Part shown: piece by piece, positions 1-8,540 of the stretch
Layout: each line of letters starts with the position of its first letter
Position numbering within the stretch: the first letter of the stretch is position 1
Source: an uncultured Balneolaceae bacterium
GTDB taxonomy: Bacteria > Bacteroidota > Rhodothermia > Balneolales > Balneolaceae
Length of the DNA stretch: 64,000 nt
NCBI GenBank assembly: GCA_937125285.1
Contig: CAKZLH010000244.1
Location: 1-64,000, forward strand
Reading direction: 5' to 3'
Notes under the pieces: model-generated
Database searches by the model: none
The model's input: only the letters and a program-made list of their open reading frames with translations
Told to the model about the DNA's origin: nothing
Position numbers and translations under genes: made by a program

Positions 1-553
1 TTGATGATGGCATAGCCAACAACCTATAGTTGTGGTAATTATTGGTGGTTATCGCAATGACACCACCAACGGCATCAGCACCAAAGCTTGCGCTAGAAGG
101 ACCTTTTATTACTTCAATCTGATGAATTTGTTCTAAGGGTAAGGATAAGTAGGAATTAAAATGACCGGTTAAAGGGTCATTAATTCTTTGCCCATCAACT
201 AAGACTAATATTTGAGCGAATGTACTTCCTCGTATTCCTATATCGGCCTGTGCGCCAAATCCATTTCTAGTGGTAACATTTACTCCAGCAATATGATGAA
301 GCAGTTCATCTAATGAGGATGCGGTAAAAGTGGCTATGGTTTCTTTCGAAAGTATCTGAATATCTTTGCCTTCGGTAAGTGCTGATGACGCTAATCGACT
401 ACCATAGACCGTAATACTATCCAAATCTCTGCTAATGGTTTCAATAGGGGATATTTGGGCCATCGCATGCTCAATGGAAGAAAAGCACGGAAATAGCAAC
501 AGTCCAAGGATAAAGAGATGCATAATACCTCTAAGAGTTATATGGGGCCACAT
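1..553 (-). CDS. TonB-dependent outer membrane receptor, N-terminal part (cut by window edge)
   Basis: About 184 residues are visible; the gene runs off the left edge. The N-terminus has a signal peptide (hydrophobic run FILGLLLFPCFSS) followed by a TonB plug domain. Visible plug features are LDELLHHIAGVNV, the IGIRGS strand, VLVDGQRINDP and the IEVIKGPSSASFGADAVGG hallmark. There is no CarboxypepD-like N-terminal extension as in SusC proteins, so it looks more like a BtuB/siderophore-type receptor; the substrate cannot be told without the barrel. I chose the ATG at 553 because it adds an arginine to the signal-peptide n-region. An in-frame ATG at 523 is possible. The 553 start lies just after the stop of the penicillin-binding protein gene, so the two are probably co-transcribed and perhaps translationally coupled. 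Confidence 0.85.
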   Translation of the reverse strand, partial: MWPHITLRGIMHLFILGLLLFPCFSSIEHAMAQISPIETISRDLDSITVYGSRLASSALTEGKDIQILSKETIATFTASSLDELLHHIAGVNVTTRNGFGAQADIGIRGSTFAQILVLVDGQRINDPLTGHFNSYLSLPLEQIHQIEVIKGPSSASFGADAVGGVIAITTNNYHNYRLLAMPSS

Positions 554-554
554 G

Positions 555-2861
555 TTACCAGCCAATGGTACCTTTTTTGTCATCCCCAGCCATCTCACCT
601 CTGTTTCTAGTGGGGTCTTCAGGCATGATAAAACCAGCGGGTGGATTAAAAGCGTCATAGCTCCAGTAGGCTTGAGGATCCTCACTTACAAAATTAATAA
701 AGGTACCCACAATGGGTAGTGCGGTTCGTGCACCTTGACCGATCGAATAGGCTCGGTCGGTTGGGAAACGAATTCTTCGGTCTTCACCACCCACCCAAGA
801 TCCCATGACTAAATGGGGGGTCATAGCTATGAACCAGTTATCGGCAGAATTTTGAGTAGTTCCCGTTTTACCAGCAATATCCTGGCGTACACCATAGACA
901 TTTCGAAGTCGAACCCCGGTGCCATTGTATCCATCCCCACCCCGAATAACGCCTCTCATCATGTCCACCATGATGTAAGCCGTTTCTGGACTTATCACTT
1001 CTTGTTTGTACTCGGGGTGATATTCCACGAGTATGTTTCCTTCTCGATCTTCTATTCGGGTAATGGCAATAGGGTCAATATGAACCCCCGCATTGGCAAA
1101 AGTAGTATAGGCGCTGGTAATCTCAAGCAGAGAAACTTCAGCCGTACCCAAGGCAATGGAAGGATAAGCAGGAGTTTTGCTCATATCGATTCCTAAATTT
1201 GAAGCCATAGCTTTAATCTTTCTAGCAGCGGGGTCCAATTTCCATAATTCATTGGTCCCAGGTTCACCGGCAATTTCGGGCAATAATCGGACGGTGACGT
1301 TGTTTAAACTTCTGGCTAATGCTTCTCTTAGGGTTATATTAATGGGGCCTGTAGCTACGGTCTCGTCTTTAGGGTCCCATACATTTCCGTTGCGATCATA
1401 GTACTTGGTGGGATATTTAGAAAATGTGTGATAGGGTTGGTAACCGTTGTCAATGGCAACCGCGTAAACAAAGGGTTTGAAGGTTGACCCTGCTTGTCTT
1501 CTGGCTTGGTAGACATGATCGAATTGAACATTACCATAGTTTGAACCACCAACCCATGCCATAATGTTGCCATTTGAGGGGTCTATTCCAACAAAACTTG
1601 CTTCTAGCCTTGTTCTCGATTTTAATACCGAGTCCACAAACATGGAATCATTCTTCAAGCTATCGAGCACCACTTTCCGAATATTGGTTTCATAGCGTTG
1701 AAAACCATTTTTGTATTCATCGGTGTCTTCTAAGAAACTATCCAAGAAAGTTGGATACTTCTCCCATAATCGATCCATGTAAAAACGGCTACCTGAACTC
1801 GTCCATTCCGACACAAAAATATTTTGTAAGGAGTCTAACTTAACTTGTACGGCTTTTTCGGCATGAGCTTGTAATCGGGAATCTATGGTAGTATAGATGA
1901 CCAATCCATCGGTATATAAGTCATATCCATTGTCTTCAGCCCAGGATGAAATTTTCTGTCGCACGTATTCCCCGAAATAGCGATTTACTCGACCAGCCTT
2001 AGATGGCGGCTGATAATCCAGCGTAATAGGCTCTGCCATTAAGGTGTTGAGCTGATCTCCAGAAATATATCCCTGTCGATTCATCAAGCGAAGTACAATG
2101 TTTCGACGCTGTTTAGAACGTTCTGGAAATAATCGTGGGTTATAGGCATAGACCGCATTCACAGAACCCACTAGAGTTGCCGCTTCAAGAATGGATAGAT
2201 CTTTTGCCGATTTATTAAAATGTGTTCTTGCCGCCGATTCGATCCCAAAAGCACTATTGGAGTATTCAACCGTGTTTAAATACATCTCAATAATTTCTTT
2301 TTTGGTATAGTTTCTTTCAATCTGAACCGCTGTAATCATTTCTCGAAACTTACGATTCACCGAAAATTTTTGTCCAATTTCTTTGTATAGATTCCTGGCA
2401 AGCTGTTGACTGAGTGTAGAGCCTCCTTCAACCCGACCTCTTAAAATATTAATGGGTATGGCCAGTGTTCGAATCATGTCCATTCCCCAGTGATTGTAAA
2501 AACGATGATCTTCGGTCGAAATCAGAGCATTGATCGCATATTCTGAGATGTCGTTATACCGTATCCACGTTCTGTTTTCCGTGAAATATTTATCCAACAC
2601 AACCCCGTCTCTACTTCGCACTTCACTAGCAATTGCTGTCTCAGGATTTTCAAGTTGTTCGATGGAAGGGAGTCCTTGGAACAAAATGTATCCATAGATC
2701 ACCCCAATACTTAGAAGAGTAAGAACACTGATTGAAACTACCCATAGCGCTTGCCTAAAAGGATTTGACTCGCTTTTTTGGGCACGGCTTTCCGCAATTT
2801 TCTTGCGGTATTCAGGGTCGTTGAAATATCGCTCTTGGTCGATACTATCGGATGGTTTCAT
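555..2861 (-). CDS. mrcA: Class A penicillin-binding protein 1A (transglycosylase/transpeptidase)
   Basis: 768 residues, full length for PBP1A. This bifunctional inner-membrane enzyme polymerises lipid II into glycan strands and crosslinks the peptides. A short cytoplasmic N-terminus precedes one membrane helix (about 38-60). The GT51 domain carries TEDHRFYNHWG with catalytic Glu about 117, and GGSTLSQQLARNLY. The transpeptidase domain carries the SxxK motif in RRQAGSTFKPF (about residue 459), SxN in SLNN (about 519) and KTGTT (about 664). The start overlaps the stop of the upstream phosphatase gene by 4 bases (ATGA), so coupling is likely. The gene sits between lipid A/isoprenoid genes and a TonB receptor in one minus-strand unit. 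The mrcA symbol is by family; pbpC and pbpF-type names are alternatives. Confidence 0.93.
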   Translation of the reverse strand: MKPSDSIDQERYFNDPEYRKKIAESRAQKSESNPFRQALWVVSISVLTLLSIGVIYGYILFQGLPSIEQLENPETAIASEVRSRDGVVLDKYFTENRTWIRYNDISEYAINALISTEDHRFYNHWGMDMIRTLAIPINILRGRVEGGSTLSQQLARNLYKEIGQKFSVNRKFREMITAVQIERNYTKKEIIEMYLNTVEYSNSAFGIESAARTHFNKSAKDLSILEAATLVGSVNAVYAYNPRLFPERSKQRRNIVLRLMNRQGYISGDQLNTLMAEPITLDYQPPSKAGRVNRYFGEYVRQKISSWAEDNGYDLYTDGLVIYTTIDSRLQAHAEKAVQVKLDSLQNIFVSEWTSSGSRFYMDRLWEKYPTFLDSFLEDTDEYKNGFQRYETNIRKVVLDSLKNDSMFVDSVLKSRTRLEASFVGIDPSNGNIMAWVGGSNYGNVQFDHVYQARRQAGSTFKPFVYAVAIDNGYQPYHTFSKYPTKYYDRNGNVWDPKDETVATGPINITLREALARSLNNVTVRLLPEIAGEPGTNELWKLDPAARKIKAMASNLGIDMSKTPAYPSIALGTAEVSLLEITSAYTTFANAGVHIDPIAITRIEDREGNILVEYHPEYKQEVISPETAYIMVDMMRGVIRGGDGYNGTGVRLRNVYGVRQDIAGKTGTTQNSADNWFIAMTPHLVMGSWVGGEDRRIRFPTDRAYSIGQGARTALPIVGTFINFVSEDPQAYWSYDAFNPPAGFIMPEDPTRNRGEMAGDDKKGTIGW

Positions 2862-3721
2862 ACAGAGTAGCTTTTTGGTGCTGTAGTCATGAATTCATTT
2901 TTATCGGCATTCCATTTCGCGTGGATAAATCTCCCATCAGAATATACTAAAAGCTTCATATTATCGAAAAAAGGCCCCGTATTATAGTACACCCCATGCT
3001 CGGTATGAACTGTGCGAGCTTGATGATCGTGTCCAGCAACCACTATATCTATGTCGGTAGTATGTATAAAGTGAGTGATCTTCGAATCCATTACTTCTAC
3101 GGGTTGATCCGTTTTCTTACGGCTATTGTTAGAAAACCAACGCATGATCTTCCAAGCGGTTACAGGTTTGAAGACGTATTGAAATACACGAACAAACGTT
3201 TTAGACCTTAAAATAGTGTGGAAAACAGGTCTTTCAAGGTTCCGAAGCGTGGTTTTATCTATTTTTGTTCGGGTTGAAGGGAGTCCGTCTCCATGTAGTA
3301 GGGCAATTTTTTTTCCGTCTAATTCGATAATGAATCCTTCCTTGGTGCAGTCACATCCTATCTGATGAAATAGTCCATTGTCCCAATAATCGTGGTTTCC
3401 CAATACATACTTGGTTGGTTTTTCCGAAGCATTACACTCTTCGATAGCCTTGAGGACAGGGATGCCGAATTTTGGAACAACATCCGAGACGTATGCTATG
3501 GAAGACTCAGTGAGCCTAGTCTTAGATTTGGAGTTAAATTCCATCCAATAATCAAAGAGATCTCCAAGTATAAACAAAGAGACGGAATGTCTTTTTGCCC
3601 AGTGGATAAGAGCGATTAATGAGTCTTGGCATTCGTGGGGACTATCCGTTTCACGCCCTAAATGTACATCGGCTAGAAAGATATGAGAGGGTCGTATGGG
3701 GGTGATTGGTTTCGACTCCAA
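2858..3721 (-). CDS. lpxH: UDP-2,3-diacylglucosamine diphosphatase-like metallophosphoesterase
   Basis: 287 residues. It is a calcineurin-like phosphoesterase with the five metal-site blocks in order: FLADVHLG (Asp18, His20), GDLFDYW, LGNHDYW, LLHGDG and VAGHDHQAR. This layout is that of LpxH, the peripheral membrane enzyme that cleaves UDP-2,3-diacylglucosamine to lipid X in lipid A synthesis. The GDLFDYW block is typical of LpxH rather than of generic phosphoesterases. The start is a TTG at 3721, since the first downstream ATG would remove the metal site. It lies 3 bases after the upstream polyprenyl synthase gene and overlaps the downstream PBP gene by 4 bases. Its place in an envelope operon supports the lipid A role. 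The substrate is inferred, as other LpxH-like paralogues exist. Confidence 0.8.
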   Translation of the reverse strand: MESKPITPIRPSHIFLADVHLGRETDSPHECQDSLIALIHWAKRHSVSLFILGDLFDYWMEFNSKSKTRLTESSIAYVSDVVPKFGIPVLKAIEECNASEKPTKYVLGNHDYWDNGLFHQIGCDCTKEGFIIELDGKKIALLHGDGLPSTRTKIDKTTLRNLERPVFHTILRSKTFVRVFQYVFKPVTAWKIMRWFSNNSRKKTDQPVEVMDSKITHFIHTTDIDIVVAGHDHQARTVHTEHGVYYNTGPFFDNMKLLVYSDGRFIHAKWNADKNEFMTTAPKSYSV

Positions 3722-3724
3722 CTT

Positions 3725-4699
3725 CTATTTTGTTCTGTTCACAATGAAATCTATAAGCTCTATAAGAGAGTTCCGTTGCTCTGATGAACTAAGTGAACGT
3801 ATGTCTTCTTGTGCTTTAGATGCATAAGAATGCATAATTTTTTCAGAATCTTCAATTCCTTTATTATTTCGCACAAATTGAACAATATCTTCAATATCTC
3901 TACTTGTTTTCTTACGTTTTTTCATTAATCGTCTGTAGATGCGAGCGTCAGATTTCGTTGCATTTTGCACAGCTTTTATAAAGGGTAGAGTAATTTTTCG
4001 CTCCTTAATATCATTTCTTTTAGGCTTTCCAATTTCGGATTCACTGTAATCGAGTAGATCGTCTTTAATCTGAAAGGCCATACCAATAGCATGTCCAACA
4101 TCATTCATACGTTTGTGAATCTGTTCATCTGAAGAGGTGGACACGGCTCCGCATTCACAGCAAGTCGCGATAAGACTAGCCGTCTTTTCTTCGATAATTT
4201 GATAGTAGCGGTCTTCGGTCATATTGCCTAAACCAGCAGTTTTGAGCTGCCTTAACTCACCTTCACTCATTTTCTTCACCGCTCGTGACTGTACTTCTAA
4301 TAAAGTATGCTCGTTGTTTTCTAGAGCAATCAAAAGTCCCTTGGATAAAAGGAAGTCGCCTAAAAGGATAGCGGCCTTATTGTTCCAGATCCTGTGTATA
4401 CTCACCATACCTCTTCTGGCATGGGCATTGTCTACCACATCATCATGAAGAAGGGTTGCTGTATGAAGTAATTCTATCATAGTAGCAGCTACCATACTCC
4501 TTTGGTTGATTGGACCAAAAAGTCGTGCACTCAAGAACACCAACAAGGGTCGTATCTCTTTTCCTTTTTGTTTAATCAGGTAATTTGTGAGTAAATCCAA
4601 AAGGGGGACATCGGATGCGATTGTTTTTTTAAAAAAACTCCGAAATTCTTTTAGCTCCTTATCAAGTGGTTCAGTTATATGGGAGAGCTTGGTATTCAA
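3725..4699 (-). CDS. ispB: Long-chain polyprenyl diphosphate synthase
   Basis: 324 residues, the usual length for trans-polyprenyl diphosphate synthases, which extend farnesyl or geranylgeranyl diphosphate with isopentenyl diphosphate to make the quinone side chain. The first Asp-rich motif is LLHDDVVDNAHARRG and the second is FQIKDDLLDY, both Mg-diphosphate ligands. KGKEIRPLL near the N-terminus is the substrate-binding lysine/arginine block. GDFLLSKG follows the first motif as in IspB/HepT. The start is TTG at 4699. It is the first gene of the minus-strand envelope unit and is divergent from pfkA across a 164-base gap that presumably holds both promoters. Product chain length (heptaprenyl or octaprenyl) cannot be read from the sequence. 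Confidence 0.88.
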   Translation of the reverse strand: MNTKLSHITEPLDKELKEFRSFFKKTIASDVPLLDLLTNYLIKQKGKEIRPLLVFLSARLFGPINQRSMVAATMIELLHTATLLHDDVVDNAHARRGMVSIHRIWNNKAAILLGDFLLSKGLLIALENNEHTLLEVQSRAVKKMSEGELRQLKTAGLGNMTEDRYYQIIEEKTASLIATCCECGAVSTSSDEQIHKRMNDVGHAIGMAFQIKDDLLDYSESEIGKPKRNDIKERKITLPFIKAVQNATKSDARIYRRLMKKRKKTSRDIEDIVQFVRNNKGIEDSEKIMHSYASKAQEDIRSLSSSEQRNSLIELIDFIVNRTK

Positions 4700-4863
4700 T
4701 AGGTGGTTTTACTAAAGTTTTAAGTTTAAGATAGATAGCCCAAAAGTGAACATTTTTTTGTAAACTTAGATGCCTCAAAGGTACTGATTATGTCACTAAA
4801 AAATTGAGGTGCTACGATTTTTCACTCAAACCAACTACTCATAAGAAGTAATCCATCAAAATA

Positions 4864-5844
4864 ATGAATTCTGAGATATCATCTATTGCAGTTATGACGA
4901 GTGGGGGGGATTCTCCTGGTATGAATGCTGCCCTACGTGCGGTTGTGCGCTCGGCTAATAAATATGAATTACAAGTCTGGGGTATATACCGAGGATACCA
5001 AGGACTTATTGAAAATAAATTTCTCGAACTGGATTCTGAAAAGGTCTCCAATATAATTCAACGTGGGGGGACTATTTTGAAGTCTGCCCGATCACAAGAT
5101 TTTCGAACCGAAGAAGGCCGCGCTCAAGCCGCCCAAAACCTCAGGGACAAAGGTATTGATGCCTTGGTGGTTATTGGAGGTGATGGTACCTTCACAGGCG
5201 CCAATTTATTGAGCAAAGAACACGGTATTAAAGTAGTTGGAATACCAGCCACCATCGATAACGATATTATTGGTACCGATGAAACCATTGGCTATGATAC
5301 CGCACTCAATACCGCAATTGAGGCGATTGATAAAATACGAGACACCGCTGACGCTCATGAACGTATGTTTTTGGTAGAGGTAATGGGACGTGATGCTGGG
5401 TTTATTGCTTTGGAAACAGGTATTGCAGTGGGCGCTGAATTATCCTTGTTGCCTGAAGAGCTTACTTCAATAAGTGAGATTAAAAGCCAGCTTAAGGATA
5501 TGCTTAAAGAGCAAAAAAGATCTTCTTTGGTTGTTGTTGCAGAAGGTGATGAAACTGGAGGAGCACTCAAATTGGCCGAGAATATCAAGGATGATTTTGC
5601 AAAATATGATCTTCGGGTGTGTATCCTTGGTCACATACAAAGAGGAGGCGCGCCTTCAGCAAGAGATCGGGTGTTGGCTAGTCGACTAGGAGCTTCGGCT
5701 ATAAAAATTCTTATGGAAGGTCATAATGAGGTTATGGTCGGCGTGGTTAATAATGCTCTTAAAATTACTCCACTTCGAGTAGCTGTTTCCAAGAAAAAAG
5801 GCCTAGACTATGGATTGGTCGAATTAGCGCATATTCTGAGGTAA
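4864..5844 (+). CDS. pfkA: 6-phosphofructokinase
   Basis: 326 residues, matching bacterial PfkA (about 320). It phosphorylates fructose-6-phosphate to fructose-1,6-bisphosphate, the committed step of glycolysis. Visible motifs are TSGGDSPGMNAALRAVVR (nucleotide binding), IGGDGTFTGA (about 103-111) and PATIDNDI with the catalytic aspartate, then GYDTA. The residue after GGD is Gly and the residue before TIDND is Ala rather than Lys. Both argue for ATP rather than pyrophosphate as donor. The gene is followed after 3 bases by pgi, the preceding enzyme of glycolysis, so the two form a small glycolytic operon running into the deoxynucleoside kinase gene. Confidence 0.95.
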   Translation: MNSEISSIAVMTSGGDSPGMNAALRAVVRSANKYELQVWGIYRGYQGLIENKFLELDSEKVSNIIQRGGTILKSARSQDFRTEEGRAQAAQNLRDKGIDALVVIGGDGTFTGANLLSKEHGIKVVGIPATIDNDIIGTDETIGYDTALNTAIEAIDKIRDTADAHERMFLVEVMGRDAGFIALETGIAVGAELSLLPEELTSISEIKSQLKDMLKEQKRSSLVVVAEGDETGGALKLAENIKDDFAKYDLRVCILGHIQRGGAPSARDRVLASRLGASAIKILMEGHNEVMVGVVNNALKITPLRVAVSKKKGLDYGLVELAHILR

Positions 5845-5847
5845 TTC

Positions 5848-7131
5848 ATGATTCAATTAGATATTAGTAAAGCTCGAAAATTTGTATCTGACGATGAATA
5901 CATTCACGCTCGTACATTAGCGCAGTCAGGTCTGGAACAACTAAAAGAAGGTACGGGGCCAGGCTCAGAATGGTTAGGTTGGAGAGAATTATTAGCGGAG
6001 CCTAACGATAAGCTTCTTGCCGAAATACAAGATTTAGCAACAAGCGTACGCTCTAGTGCGGATGTATTTATAGTATGTGGGATTGGGGGCTCGTATTTAG
6101 GAGCCAAAGCCGTTATTGATGCATTAAGGTCTGAGTTTGACCAAAGTGGCCCTGAAATTATTTATGCGGGGCATCACATGGGAGGCGCCTACCTAAATCA
6201 CCTTGTAGGCTACCTCAATGAACCCAAAGCCGACGGTTCAGCCAAAAGTGTTTATTTAAACGTAATATCTAAATCAGGCTCTACACTAGAGACAGCACTT
6301 TCGTTTCGGGTACTCAGGAATTTTATAGAAGAACGATTTGAAGACGCTTCAAATCGAATTATTTGCACGACGAGTGAACAAGGAGGCGTATTAAATGCCG
6401 TCATCGAAAAAGAAGGGTACCGGAAGTTTATTATACCATCGGATGTTGGCGGTAGATTTTCTGTGTTGACACCTGTAGGCTTGCTTCCAATAGCTGTAGC
6501 CGGCATAGATATCGCTGTACTTTTTCAGGGCGCTAAAGAATGTTATGATTCACTTGAGGAGAATTCCGAAGAGATTGTAGAGTATGCAGCACTCAGAAAT
6601 GCACTTCATGCGAAAGGTATTACCATTGATGTCTTTTCTTCATTTGAACCCGAACTGAAATCATTTGGAGGCTGGATACAGCAATTACTTGGCGAGAGCG
6701 AGGGAAAAGACGGAAAAGGTATTTTTCCTACGGTTGCTGCATTTTCAACAGACTTACACAGTTTGGGGCAATTTATTCAAGACGGTAAACGATCGCTTCT
6801 TGAGACTTTTTTGGTGGTAGAAGAAGCAAGCAGTGATTTTGTAGTTCCTTCTGGGGATCATTTTGGTGATGGGTTGGATTATCTTAACGGAGAATCATTT
6901 CATGCCATAAACAATAAAGCTAGACTTGGAACTATTGAAGCGCACTGCGAAGGTCAGGTTCCAATAATTACCGTTCAAATTCCTAGGATGGAAGAGCAGT
7001 GTATTGGAGCTCTAATTTACTTTTACGAGATGTTAACGGGTGTTTTTGTGTATAGTCTAGGAGTGAATCCATTTAATCAGCCAGGGGTTGAAGACTACAA
7101 AAAAGCTATGTATCGTCTATTGGGAAAATAA
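5848..7131 (+). CDS. pgi: Glucose-6-phosphate isomerase
   Basis: 427 residues, close to the short Bacillus-type Pgi (about 450) rather than the 550-residue enterobacterial form. It interconverts glucose-6-phosphate and fructose-6-phosphate. GIGGSYLGAKA and SKSGSTLETALSFR are the sugar-phosphate-binding SIS motifs, and NPFNQPGVEDYKKAM near the C-terminus supplies the family's conserved Gln and Lys. The catalytic Glu is expected in LLGESEGKDGKGIFP. The start ATG is 3 bases after pfkA, and a 12-base gap leads to the next gene. The shortness is a family subtype rather than a truncation, because both end motifs are present. Confidence 0.94.
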   Translation: MIQLDISKARKFVSDDEYIHARTLAQSGLEQLKEGTGPGSEWLGWRELLAEPNDKLLAEIQDLATSVRSSADVFIVCGIGGSYLGAKAVIDALRSEFDQSGPEIIYAGHHMGGAYLNHLVGYLNEPKADGSAKSVYLNVISKSGSTLETALSFRVLRNFIEERFEDASNRIICTTSEQGGVLNAVIEKEGYRKFIIPSDVGGRFSVLTPVGLLPIAVAGIDIAVLFQGAKECYDSLEENSEEIVEYAALRNALHAKGITIDVFSSFEPELKSFGGWIQQLLGESEGKDGKGIFPTVAAFSTDLHSLGQFIQDGKRSLLETFLVVEEASSDFVVPSGDHFGDGLDYLNGESFHAINNKARLGTIEAHCEGQVPIITVQIPRMEEQCIGALIYFYEMLTGVFVYSLGVNPFNQPGVEDYKKAMYRLLGK

Positions 7132-7143
7132 AGTACAAGAATC

Positions 7144-7779
7144 GTGTCCGAATCAAAAAAACATCAGTACATAGCAGTAGCGGGAAATATAGGTGCGGGT
7201 AAATCGTCACTGACCGGTTTGCTTGCTCAGCATTTTAACTGGAAACCATTCTACGAATCGGTAGATGATAATCCATATTTAGCCGACTTCTATGAGGACA
7301 TGCTTCGCTGGAGTTTTAATCTCCAGATATATTTTCTGTCCAGTCGTTTTAGGCATCAAAAAGACATGTTGGAGCAACAAGTCAGTTTAATCCAAGACAG
7401 AACCATCTATGAAGACGTGGAGATTTTTGCTAAGAATTTACATCAGATGAGTTTAATGAGTGACCGCGATTTCAGCAACTATGAATCACTCTTCAAAGAG
7501 ATGAGCTATTATTTACGCCCACCAGACCTTTTGATTTATTTACGCGCTCAAGTGCCTACACTTGTGAGGCAAATTCAACAAAGGGGTAGAGACTATGAAA
7601 ATTCAATCCGAATAGATTACCTCGAACGACTGAATAACCTTTATGAGGATTGGATTGATCGTTATCCTCACGAAAAACTCATTATTGATACCGATGATAT
7701 CGATTTTGTGAATGATAAAGAGGATTTAGGGCGCATAATTGAATTAGTAGAACAAAGATTGTACGGTCTTTTTAATTGA
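7144..7779 (+). CDS. Deoxynucleoside kinase (dAK/dGK family)
   Basis: 211 residues, the size of bacterial deoxyadenosine/deoxyguanosine kinases, which salvage deoxynucleosides to 5'-monophosphates. The P-loop is GNIGAGKSSL near the N-terminus. YESVDDNPYLADFYED carries the conserved base-site glutamate region, and IQDRTIYEDVEIF corresponds to the DRS motif with catalytic residues. RGRDYE is part of the lid. The start is GTG at 7144, 12 bases after pgi. The ATG codons downstream would remove the P-loop. Whether it prefers dA, dG or broader substrates cannot be decided from sequence alone. Confidence 0.88.
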   Translation: MSESKKHQYIAVAGNIGAGKSSLTGLLAQHFNWKPFYESVDDNPYLADFYEDMLRWSFNLQIYFLSSRFRHQKDMLEQQVSLIQDRTIYEDVEIFAKNLHQMSLMSDRDFSNYESLFKEMSYYLRPPDLLIYLRAQVPTLVRQIQQRGRDYENSIRIDYLERLNNLYEDWIDRYPHEKLIIDTDDIDFVNDKEDLGRIIELVEQRLYGLFN

Positions 7780-7831
7780 TTGTACTCAAGTTCTATTATC
7801 CGTATCTTTCAAAGATTGATACGTTTTGGCT

Positions 7832-8332
7832 ATGTTGAAGTTAAATATCTTTGAAATACCCGATGGCAAAAGCACTCGAGAGCTTCCAATCCCCAAAGAA
7901 TTTTTGGAAGAAGAGGATGTGGCTGTTATTCAAGGTAACCTTCACTTGATAATTGACCGAAGCCAGCACATGATTCATATCAAGGCGGATGTAATAGCAG
8001 AAGTTGAGTTAATCTGCGATCGATCGATGGACAGCTTTCCATTTGAGATAAATCGACAGGTTGATATCATTTTCAAAGAAGGACTATTAGAGGAGGATGT
8101 AGATTTGAATGCTTCAATTAAGCGTTTAGAAAAGCATCAGCAACTCCTAGATTTGGATCAAGATGTTAGAGATATGATACTTTTATCTTTACCATATAAG
8201 CGTATCCATCCTCGTTTTCTGGATGAAAACGGAAATATTACTGAAGCGTTCGACCAACAATTTGGCTCAACTTCTGACGATGAGGAAGTTGTTGATCCAA
8301 GGTGGAATGCGCTAAAAAAATTAAAAAATTAA
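7832..8332 (+). CDS. yceD: YceD/DUF177 family protein
   Basis: About 166 residues. It is recognised as DUF177 by its overall pattern: an N-terminal LxIFEIPDGKS strand, a central region with a single Cys (LICDRSMDSFPFEI), an acidic segment and a C-terminal LSLPYKRIHP block. Its place immediately before rpmF and plsX is the conserved family context. E. coli YceD and its plant homologue are linked to 23S rRNA accumulation, and the exact role remains open. I chose the ATG at 7832. A TTG two codons upstream (7826) would also be possible. The zinc-ribbon cysteine pairs seen in some homologues are absent. Confidence 0.8.
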   Translation: MLKLNIFEIPDGKSTRELPIPKEFLEEEDVAVIQGNLHLIIDRSQHMIHIKADVIAEVELICDRSMDSFPFEINRQVDIIFKEGLLEEDVDLNASIKRLEKHQQLLDLDQDVRDMILLSLPYKRIHPRFLDENGNITEAFDQQFGSTSDDEEVVDPRWNALKKLKN

Positions 8333-8350
8333 ATATTAGAACTTACTAGA

Positions 8351-8530
8351 ATGGCACATCCTAAGCGAAAAATCTCCAAGGCTAGACGCGACAAAAGAAG
8401 AGCGCACCATGCTATTTCAGAAACTACATTAGCTAAGTGCTCGAACTGTGGTGCTTTTCATAAATACCATCATGCTTGCCCAGAGTGTGGTTATTATAGA
8501 GGACGACAAGTACTTAGTATAAATAACTAA
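8351..8530 (+). CDS. rpmF: 50S ribosomal protein L32
   Basis: 59 residues. It starts MAHPKRKISKARRDKRRAHH, the typical basic L32 N-terminus, and carries a complete zinc ribbon, CSNCG then CPECGYYRGR. L32 is a small component of the large ribosomal subunit. The gene lies between yceD and plsX, its usual position in bacteria, with 18 bases before it and 10 after it. Presence of all four cysteines makes it the zinc-binding (C+) form. Confidence 0.96.
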   Translation: MAHPKRKISKARRDKRRAHHAISETTLAKCSNCGAFHKYHHACPECGYYRGRQVLSINN

Positions 8531-8540
8531 ACTTAGTCAG

